From assembly GCF_009828585.1 (NCBI RefSeq), contig NZ_WSRZ01000004.1, forward strand, positions 62,001-126,000: 64,000 bases of DNA, in the 5' to 3' direction. The stretch is from Shewanella litoralis. Lineage in GTDB: Bacteria; Pseudomonadota; Gammaproteobacteria; Enterobacterales; Shewanellaceae. The position numbers and the translations under genes were made by a program. This document shows, in pieces, positions 57,417 through 64,000 of the stretch; within the stretch, counting starts at the first letter, position 1, and the number at the start of each line of letters is the position of its first letter. Under the pieces are notes generated by a model that saw nothing but the letters and a program-made list of their open reading frames with translations, made no database searches and had not been told where the DNA came from.

Positions 57417-58246
57417 GATGATAAATTTACACTCAGAACGTGCCTGAATCGCGAAGTGTGCGTCCAACGGCTAAATTGAAATTGGTCAATGGTGTTAACA
57501 TCTACAACACCAAATAAACTGTTTGTAATAAAAATATGATCAGCGCTGCAAATATCGTCATATCGCATCGCCTGTGCGTTGACCGAAACACCCTCTTGTA
57601 ACAGAAGGTCAATCATTTGTTCGCGCATAACACCGCTAACACCTGCATGGGTTATTGCAGGTGTGCACACTTTCCCCTGCTTTATGGCAAAAATATTCGC
57701 CATTGAAGATTCAATCACCCACCCCTGGGTATCGCATACTAACCAATCTTGGGTGTTCGCAATCAATGGCTGCGATTTAATCAATACTTGCTCGAGCCTA
57801 TTAAGGTGCTTAATCCCTGCTAGCAAAGGTTGACGAGCAAGGGTAATAGGTGAGGACGCCAACGCGATACCGTGTTGTTGCCAATGCTGATAATGACTCG
57901 GAATGGGGTGCACAGAAACCACTTCGGTAACGTTGGCAAGATCAGGAGCCTGATACCCTCGCCCACCTTCACCACGAGTGAGTAACAACTTGATACAATG
58001 ATCTGGATATGAGCTTGCGAGTAAGCCGAGTTGCTCTACAAGTGATTGACTCGCCTGCCAGTGAATTCCAATTCGCTGGCAACTTTGTTGCAAGCGCTGC
58101 AAGTGAGCGTCCAAAAACAACACCGCCGCAGCCTGATGGGCTGAAGCCGTGCGCATGGTAGCAAAGACACCATCGCCATAGGCAAGTCCTCGGTCAAAAG
58201 GACTTATGGTGCCTTGTTTTACTTGGTTAACCCAAACCAGCGCCAT
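57413..58246 (-). CDS. pabC: Aminodeoxychorismate lyase
   Basis: Makes p-aminobenzoate from aminodeoxychorismate for folate. 277 residues of the fold-type IV PLP enzyme group: FDRGLAYGDGVFATMR, the PLP lysine in LAGIKHLNRLEQVL, LVCDTQGWVIESSMANIFAI and GVSGVMREQ. Overlaps dcd upstream by one base (TAATG) and mltG downstream. Confidence 0.95.
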   Translation of the reverse strand: MALVWVNQVKQGTISPFDRGLAYGDGVFATMRTASAHQAAAVLFLDAHLQRLQQSCQRIGIHWQASQSLVEQLGLLASSYPDHCIKLLLTRGEGGRGYQAPDLANVTEVVSVHPIPSHYQHWQQHGIALASSPITLARQPLLAGIKHLNRLEQVLIKSQPLIANTQDWLVCDTQGWVIESSMANIFAIKQGKVCTPAITHAGVSGVMREQMIDLLLQEGVSVNAQAMRYDDICSADHIFITNSLFGVVDVNTIDQFQFSRWTHTSRFRHVLSVNLSS

Positions 58247-58830
58247 TATTTGTCCTGGCTGATCCGGCTAGCGACCGCTTCTTGCTGATCTTTATATTTA
58301 GCACTCTTACGAGTGTTATAAGGACGTGCAACGGCAGAGCTTAAGCGTTCAAAATTGAGGGCGCCAATGGTCATTCCAGGACGCAAAGCTAAGGGTAACT
58401 TACCACTGTTATAGCATTCTAAAACAATCTTACCTTGCCAACCTGGGTCAATACGGTGTGCGGTCACATGCACCATTAAGCCTAAACGCGCTAAAGATGA
58501 GCGGCCATCTAACCAACCGACAATATCTGCTGGCAGTGTGACGTTTTCTAACGTCACCGCCAGCGCGAGTTCACCTGGGTGGAGGAAAAAAGCTGCATTT
58601 TCAGCAATTTCAATTTTGTCACTCATCACACGATCTAAAGCCAATTGCATTTCTGCACTGGGGCCACTTAAATCGATGTAAGGTGCTGTATGGTCTTTAA
58701 ATACGCGAAATTGACTGCCTAAACGCACATCAACACTGACACCTGAGATGGCTTCAATGCTAGGGCGCGGATCGATAATAATGGTGCCATTATCTAAACA
58801 CTGTTCAATTTCAATATCAGTTAAACGCAT
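58246..58830 (-). CDS. dcd: dCTP deaminase
   Basis: 194 residues, same length class as E. coli Dcd (193). Deaminates dCTP to dUTP. Motifs: [62 protein letters not shown]. First of a run of overlapping genes after udk. Confidence 0.96.
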   Translation of the reverse strand: MRLTDIEIEQCLDNGTIIIDPRPSIEAISGVSVDVRLGSQFRVFKDHTAPYIDLSGPSAEMQLALDRVMSDKIEIAENAAFFLHPGELALAVTLENVTLPADIVGWLDGRSSLARLGLMVHVTAHRIDPGWQGKIVLECYNSGKLPLALRPGMTIGALNFERLSSAVARPYNTRKSAKYKDQQEAVASRISQDK

Positions 58831-58853
58831 GCAACACCCTCTGCTTGGAACGG

Positions 58854-59492
58854 TTACTTGGCTAATAAATGCTGAATTCTAGCTTTTAAAATATCAGTCG
58901 CAATACGATTTTTTCCGCCACGAGGCACGATAATGTCGGCATATTGTTTTGATGGCTCAATAAATTGCAAAAACATAGGTCGAACTGTGCGTTTATATTG
59001 AGAAATTACCGATTCCATTGTTCTGCCACGCTCAGCAACATCACGGGTTAATCGACGTAAAAAACAAATGTCCAGTGGCGTATCCATAAACACAGTCGCA
59101 TCCATTAAATCACGTAATTTAGGATCTGTTAATAATAAAATCCCTTCTAAAATAATGACCTTTTTAGGTTGCATGGCAAGTGTTTCGCTAGTGCGGGTAT
59201 GTTCGGTGTAGCTATAACAAGGAATATGAACAGCTTCACCTTGCTTGAGTTGCGTTAAATGAGTCGCTAATAACTGATGATCTAACGCTTTGGGATGGTC
59301 ATAGTTTGTTTTAACCCGTTCATCCATGGTCATATGACTTTGATCGCGATAGTAGGCATCTTCATTAATCACACCAATTTGATTGGTCCCTAAATCGCTG
59401 CACAACTCTTCAAAAATAGTTTTGGCAATTAAACTTTTGCCCGAAGCCGACGCACCGGCAATCCCAATAATGACACACTGCTGAGAATTCAT
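58854..59492 (-). CDS. udk: Uridine kinase
   Basis: 212 residues; phosphorylates uridine and cytidine with GTP/ATP in salvage. P-loop [33 protein letters not shown] and [14 protein letters not shown] are typical. Follows apbC by 10 nt, the same order as in many gammaproteobacteria. Confidence 0.95.
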   Translation of the reverse strand: MNSQQCVIIGIAGASASGKSLIAKTIFEELCSDLGTNQIGVINEDAYYRDQSHMTMDERVKTNYDHPKALDHQLLATHLTQLKQGEAVHIPCYSYTEHTRTSETLAMQPKKVIILEGILLLTDPKLRDLMDATVFMDTPLDICFLRRLTRDVAERGRTMESVISQYKRTVRPMFLQFIEPSKQYADIIVPRGGKNRIATDILKARIQHLLAK

Positions 59493-59502
59493 CTCTTAAA
59501 CC

Positions 59503-60636
59503 TTACTCGTCGTCTGATATGCTAATTTTTACGGTTGATGTAACTTGTTGAAGTGCTAACTCCGCCCCTAATTTACGGGCGATTTCGCGATATATCCCTG
59601 ACACTTCACTTTCTGGCTCACTGATCACGCTTGGTGCGCCGTTGTCCATAGATTCACGAATATTGATATGCAGTGGCAATGAACCTAATAAAGGCACATT
59701 ATACTTTTGGGCGATTTGGCTGCCACCATGAGTGCCAAATGGGTGCTCTTTATGACCACATTCAGGACAAAGGTGAAAGCTCATGTTCTCAATAATACCC
59801 AGTACCGGGATATTGACTTTATTGAACATGGTAATGCCTTTTTTAGCGTCCGCTAAGGCAATATCTTGTGGCGTAGTAACAATCACTGCACCACTCACCG
59901 GGACCTTTTGCGATAACGTTAATTGAATGTCACCGGTTCCTGGTGGCATGTCGATGATTAAATAATCAAGTTCTGGCCATTGCGTTTCATTTAACAACTG
60001 CGCTAACGCACCAGCAGCCATAGGACCGCGCCATACCGCGGCTTCATCACCACTGAGCATAAATCCAATCGATTGGGCTGAAATGCCGTGGGCTAATGCC
60101 GCGGTCATGTGCTTACCATCTGGAGACTGTGGTCTGAAATTAGGTATGCCTAGCATCAACGGAATTGAAGGACCGTAAATATCGGCATCAAGAATGCCCA
60201 CTTCTGCGCCTTCTGCCTTTAGTGCTAACGCTAAATTGACTGCTGTAGTTGATTTACCTACACCACCTTTGCCAGATGCAATCGCAATCACTTGTTTTAC
60301 ATTTGGAATAGGGGCTATAGAGGGTAAAGCGGAGTAAACTCGAGGCTGAAAATCAATTTCACATTCCACTTCATCGATGGCATCTAACACCGCTAAACGG
60401 TTGGTTATTGCCATCACGGTATCGCGATATTGGGTCATACAAGGATAAGGATAAACTAAGCTGAGCTGTAAACGTTTCCCTGATATTGATAGCGCAGTAA
60501 CACACTGTGCCGACACTAAGCCTTTTTTCAAATAAGGATCAACAAAGGCCTCTAAAATATCTAACACAGGCGCCAATAAGTCATCACTTAATTGATAGTT
60601 TGTATGCGATTTAATCAAAACCACGGCTCCGAACAT
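59503..60636 (-). CDS. apbC: Iron-sulfur cluster carrier ApbC/Mrp
   Basis: 377 residues. N-terminal MIP18-like domain, then MRP ATPase: P-loop with deviant Walker A SGKGGVGKST, DADIYGPSIP, DMPPGTGDIQLTL, and the cluster-binding CPEC near HLCPECGHKE. The carrier transfers Fe-S clusters to apoproteins. The start is uncertain: ATG 60636, or a TTG further in that is better spaced from GGAG. Divergent from metG. Confidence 0.93.
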   Translation of the reverse strand: MFGAVVLIKSHTNYQLSDDLLAPVLDILEAFVDPYLKKGLVSAQCVTALSISGKRLQLSLVYPYPCMTQYRDTVMAITNRLAVLDAIDEVECEIDFQPRVYSALPSIAPIPNVKQVIAIASGKGGVGKSTTAVNLALALKAEGAEVGILDADIYGPSIPLMLGIPNFRPQSPDGKHMTAALAHGISAQSIGFMLSGDEAAVWRGPMAAGALAQLLNETQWPELDYLIIDMPPGTGDIQLTLSQKVPVSGAVIVTTPQDIALADAKKGITMFNKVNIPVLGIIENMSFHLCPECGHKEHPFGTHGGSQIAQKYNVPLLGSLPLHINIRESMDNGAPSVISEPESEVSGIYREIARKLGAELALQQVTSTVKISISDDE

Positions 60637-60773
60637 GAAATTTTTACAAGTGTATCAGAACTTAGTAAAAAAATAGTGATTAATACACTTTTTAAGTCAT
60701 GTTTTGATGAAAAATCTCAGTCAATCAGTTACGATTGACGCATATTTTTGGTGTAAATTGATATAGAGACAAA

Positions 60774-62810
60774 ATGACGACATCACAGCGAAAAATACTG
60801 GTCACAAGTGCCTTACCGTATGCAAATGGCCCAATTCATTTAGGTCACATGCTTGAATATATCCAAACGGATATCTGGTCGCGCTTCCAAAAGTTACGTG
60901 GGCATGAATGTTATTACATCTGTGCCGATGATGCCCATGGTACGCCAATCATGCTTAAAGCTCAGCAGATGGGTATCACACCAGAAGAAATGATCGCGCA
61001 AGTGCAAAAAGAGCATGAACAAGATTTCGCTGATTTCAATATTCAATTTGATAACTTTCATAGCACTCACAGCGACGAAAACCGCGCCTTAGCAAACGAC
61101 ATCTATGTCAAGTTACGTGATGGCGGATACATCAAAACCAAAACGATTTCGCAATTGTACGACCCTGAAAAAAACATGTTCTTACCAGACCGTTTCGTTA
61201 AAGGCACTTGCCCAAAATGTAAGTCTGAAGACCAATACGGCGACAACTGCGATAATTGCGGTGCAACCTACAGCACAACTGATTTGATTAACCCCAAATC
61301 AGCAGTTTCTGGCGCAACACCGATAATGAAAGACACTGAGCATTTCTTTTTTGACCTACCAGCCTTTGAGGGGATGTTGAAACAATGGATCCAGTCGGGT
61401 TCATTACAGCAAGAAATGGCCAACAAATTGGGCGAATGGTTTGAACAAGGCTTGCAACAGTGGGATATCTCACGTGATGCACCCTACTTCGGATTTGAAA
61501 TACCCGATGCACCTGGTAAGTTCTTTTATGTTTGGTTAGACGCACCTATCGGTTACATGGGCTCATTTAAAAACTTATGTGATAAACGTGACGACCTAAA
61601 CTTCGATGACTTTTGGAGCCTAGATTCTACGGCTGAAGTGTATCACTTCATCGGTAAAGACATTGTTTACTTCCACAGCTTGTTCTGGCCAGCCATGTTA
61701 GAAGGCGCAGGTATTCGCAAACCAACCAGCGTATATGCGCACGGTTATGTGACGGTAAACGGTTCAAAGATGTCAAAATCAAAAGGCACGTTCATTAAAG
61801 CACGTACTTATCTTGATAATTTAGATCCTGAATATTTACGTTATTACTATGCCGCTAAATTAAATAGCCGTATTGATGATTTAGATTTAAATCTAGAAGA
61901 TTTTGCCCAACGCGTTAACTCAGATTTAGTCGGTAAACTGGTTAATCTTGCCTCACGTACCGCTGGCTTTATCAGTAAACGTTTTGATGGCAAGCTTGCT
62001 CACGTGGCTGACACCCGTTTAACTGAAGCGTTTCTTGCTAAGAGTGAAACGATTGCCGAGTTTTACGAAACTCGTGAGTTTGGTAAAGCCATGCGCGAAA
62101 TTATGGCATTAGCTGACATTGCAAACGGTTATGTCGCAGACGCCGCACCTTGGCAGTTAGTTAAGCAAGAAGACAAGCGAGAAGAAGCACATCAGGTTTG
62201 CAGTAATGCATTAAACTTGTTCCGTATATTGGTGACCTACCTTAAACCTGTGTTACCAAAGCTGGCGCAAGATGTTGAAGGTTTCTTACAACTGACTCTA
62301 ACGTGGGACAACCTAGCGCAAGATTTATCTGGCCATGAAATTGCGCCGTTTAAAGCCTTAATGCAACGCATTGACATGAAGAGTGTTGAAGCCATTATTG
62401 AAGCGTCTAAAGAAAACCTGCAAGTGACTCAAGCGCCAGCGCCGACACAAGTGGTTGATCAATTAGCGCAAGACCCTATTAGTCCTGAAATCACCTTCGA
62501 TGACTTTGCAAAAATTGATTTGCGTATTGCCCGCATCAGCAAAGCTGAGCACATCGAAAAGGCCAATAAGTTATTGCGCCTTGAGCTTGATTTAGGCGGC
62601 GAGACTAAACAAGTGTTTGCAGGGATTAAATCAGCCTACGCGCCTGAAGATTTAGTCGGCAAGTTAACTGTGATGGTGGCTAACCTTGCACCGCGCACCA
62701 TGAAGTTTGGTGACTCAGAAGGCATGGTATTAGCAGCCGGACCTGGCGGTAAAGACTTGTTTATTTTAGAGCCTCACGAAGGTGCACAACCGGGTATGCG
62801 CGTTAAATAG
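60774..62810 (+). CDS. metG: Methionyl-tRNA synthetase
   Basis: 678 residues (E. coli 677). Class I signatures PIHLGHML (HIGH-like) and KMSKSKG, two zinc-binding CxxC pairs in [18 protein letters not shown], an anticodon-binding helical domain and a C-terminal tRNA-binding dimerisation domain ([14 protein letters not shown]..). Charges tRNA-Met. Divergent from apbC, as in E. coli mrp-metG. Confidence 0.97.
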   Translation: MTTSQRKILVTSALPYANGPIHLGHMLEYIQTDIWSRFQKLRGHECYYICADDAHGTPIMLKAQQMGITPEEMIAQVQKEHEQDFADFNIQFDNFHSTHSDENRALANDIYVKLRDGGYIKTKTISQLYDPEKNMFLPDRFVKGTCPKCKSEDQYGDNCDNCGATYSTTDLINPKSAVSGATPIMKDTEHFFFDLPAFEGMLKQWIQSGSLQQEMANKLGEWFEQGLQQWDISRDAPYFGFEIPDAPGKFFYVWLDAPIGYMGSFKNLCDKRDDLNFDDFWSLDSTAEVYHFIGKDIVYFHSLFWPAMLEGAGIRKPTSVYAHGYVTVNGSKMSKSKGTFIKARTYLDNLDPEYLRYYYAAKLNSRIDDLDLNLEDFAQRVNSDLVGKLVNLASRTAGFISKRFDGKLAHVADTRLTEAFLAKSETIAEFYETREFGKAMREIMALADIANGYVADAAPWQLVKQEDKREEAHQVCSNALNLFRILVTYLKPVLPKLAQDVEGFLQLTLTWDNLAQDLSGHEIAPFKALMQRIDMKSVEAIIEASKENLQVTQAPAPTQVVDQLAQDPISPEITFDDFAKIDLRIARISKAEHIEKANKLLRLELDLGGETKQVFAGIKSAYAPEDLVGKLTVMVANLAPRTMKFGDSEGMVLAAGPGGKDLFILEPHEGAQPGMRVK

Positions 62811-62886
62811 TATCATTGTGACCATAAAAGTATGTTTGCTGTTTAGTCCTTATGATAGATATATTCGAGGACTAAACCGATAAATT

Positions 62887-62914
62887 AAAAAGACCGCTCC
62901 GGCGGTCTTTTTGT
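62887..62914. terminator. Intrinsic terminator of metG, bidirectional
   Basis: AAAAAGACCGC TCCG GCGGTCTTTTT; 11-bp stem flanked by A and T runs, between the convergent metG and antiporter genes. Confidence 0.93.
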
Positions 62915-63007
62915 TAATTGGATAAAGTGATTAGCTTATGAGATTGGTTAACCCGATATATACACCTATCAGCAATTGTAGACAGATGTGACAGATCAGA
63001 CTCTGAC

Positions 63008-64000
63008 TTAAGTGGTTGCTTGAGTATCGTTTTTAGTTTCAACATCGGCTATCACTTCAGCGGTATCATCATTGTGTAGATTTGCGATATCAACATCATC
63101 TCGATGAGCAGCATTATCTTCATCCATGGCTTGTTTTAAGCGTTCTTCATACAACATAAATAACTTAATAAAGTCATTACTAAAACGCTCCCCTGCTGAT
63201 TCTTTTAACCAAAAATCATAAAGACGCTTTGATGCTTCTTTTTCTACGCGTTTATAAGTAGCTTTGCGCCTCATGGCATATTCTTCGCTGTGCCCAAGTA
63301 ACTGCAAAGACGATACACTCAGTTCGAGTGCAGAATGGTGCGTTTCAGACTCAACCACATCTGCCCCAGCCTCTTTAAGCAAGTGTCCATGCCCTCTGTC
63401 GAACGCTCTGGCGACAATTTTGAGTTTAGGATAACTGTGATGCAAATATTTCACTAACTCTACACTGCTCTCTCGGTTGTCAATCGCCACCACAAATAGT
63501 GATGCTTCTTCAATGCCCGCCGTTTTCAGCAAATCTGGCCGCGTTGCATCGCCGTAATAGGCTTTCGTATTGATCCGCCTGATGGTATCCACTTGTGATA
63601 CCTGATAATCCAGCACCACGGTTTTAATGTTATTCGAAATTAAAAAACGATTAACCACCTGGCCAAATCGGCCAATGCCGGCGATAATCACCGTCCCTTC
63701 ATCGTCAATACTATCTTGTTCGCGTAGGTTGGTTTTCACCTGAAAACGCGGGTAAATCACTTTATCAAATAAGATAAATAAGCCCGGGGTTAAAAACATC
63801 GACAAGGCGACGACTATTGATAAGGTTTGTGCTAAGTCAGTTGGGATAACATGTTGCTGCACACTGAAGCTTAATAATACAAAACCAAACTCTCCAGCTT
63901 GCGCAAGGCTTAATGCAAACAACCATCGGTCACTGCCTTTAATTCTAAATATTAAGGCTAATACAAACAGCACGAGTGCTTTTATAAGCATCACACCTAA
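63008..64000 (-). CDS. KefB/KefC-type monovalent cation:proton antiporter, C-terminal part
   Basis: The 5' part lies beyond the right edge; the frame is open to position 64000. What is visible is the end of the membrane domain (ALSLAQAGEFGFVLLSFS) and an RCK/TrkA-N domain with Rossmann motif IIAGIGRFGQVVNRFL, plus ATRPDLLKTAGIEEASL and ARAFDRGHG. It resembles glutathione-gated potassium efflux antiporters. A charged, low-complexity C-terminus (DEDNAAHRDDVDIAN) follows. Whether it is KefB or KefC cannot be told here. Confidence 0.9.
   Translation of the reverse strand, partial: LGVMLIKALVLFVLALIFRIKGSDRWLFALSLAQAGEFGFVLLSFSVQQHVIPTDLAQTLSIVVALSMFLTPGLFILFDKVIYPRFQVKTNLREQDSIDDEGTVIIAGIGRFGQVVNRFLISNNIKTVVLDYQVSQVDTIRRINTKAYYGDATRPDLLKTAGIEEASLFVVAIDNRESSVELVKYLHHSYPKLKIVARAFDRGHGHLLKEAGADVVESETHHSALELSVSSLQLLGHSEEYAMRRKATYKRVEKEASKRLYDFWLKESAGERFSNDFIKLFMLYEERLKQAMDEDNAAHRDDVDIANLHNDDTAEVIADVETKNDTQATT

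Overview
The window looks like a core chromosomal segment of a low-GC Shewanella or close marine gammaproteobacterial relative. Reasons: E. coli-like synteny blocks (dnaQ/rnhA/yafS/gloB/mltD; zapC-pyrD; prc/proQ/yebR/yebG/letAB/rsmF; tatD-pilZ-holB-tmk-mltG-pabC), a 1614-residue NAD-glutamate dehydrogenase, DUF2835 beside pepN and a TIGR03503-type protein behind dnaQ. I see no prophage, CRISPR array, plasmid gene or intact insertion sequence.

Region 1-5.4 kb: the left edge holds thiC (minus strand), preceded by a TPP riboswitch. The thiC frame was translated by hand to the window edge and is intact except for one in-frame TAA. Divergent from it is an OprC/NosA-type copper TonB-dependent receptor carrying the CxxxM and HxM copper ligands. 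Next come two identical tRNA-Asp genes with two decayed tRNA-Asp relics downstream, then a ~265-bp palindromic MITE-like element.

Region 5.4-16.1 kb: a TIGR03503 membrane protein, dnaQ, rnhA, a YafS-like methyltransferase, gloB, mltD, an AsmA-family protein, an RraA-like protein, a small unknown protein and a chemoreceptor. Region 16.1-22.5 kb: a LysR regulator divergent from an operon of acyl-CoA dehydrogenase, SDR, APH-type kinase, histidine phosphatase and SDR. The kinase and dehydrogenase are split counterparts of the two halves of ACAD11, so a phosphorylation-dependent hydroxyacyl-CoA catabolic pathway is the best guess.

Region 22.5-39 kb: a GGDEF/EAL protein, zapC, pyrD (with an intrinsic terminator just before its ribosome binding site), NAD-GDH, and a four-gene envelope operon DUF1302-DUF1329-YCF48-RND/MMPL that probably moves a hydrophobic compound. 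Region 39-53 kb: DUF2835, pepN, prc, proQ, fRMsr, SOS gene yebG with a perfect LexA box, the LetAB lipid transport system (LetA split into two genes, LetB with seven MCE repeats), an SpmA-SpmB fusion and rsmF.

Region 53-64 kb: a 14-bp tandem repeat and a candidate small RNA follow rsmF. Then comes a tight minus-strand cluster dcd-pabC-mltG-tmk-holB-pilZ-tatD, preceded by apbC and udk, then metG on the plus strand and a KefB/C-type antiporter cut by the right edge. All identifications rest on reading translations and motifs; no database search was run.
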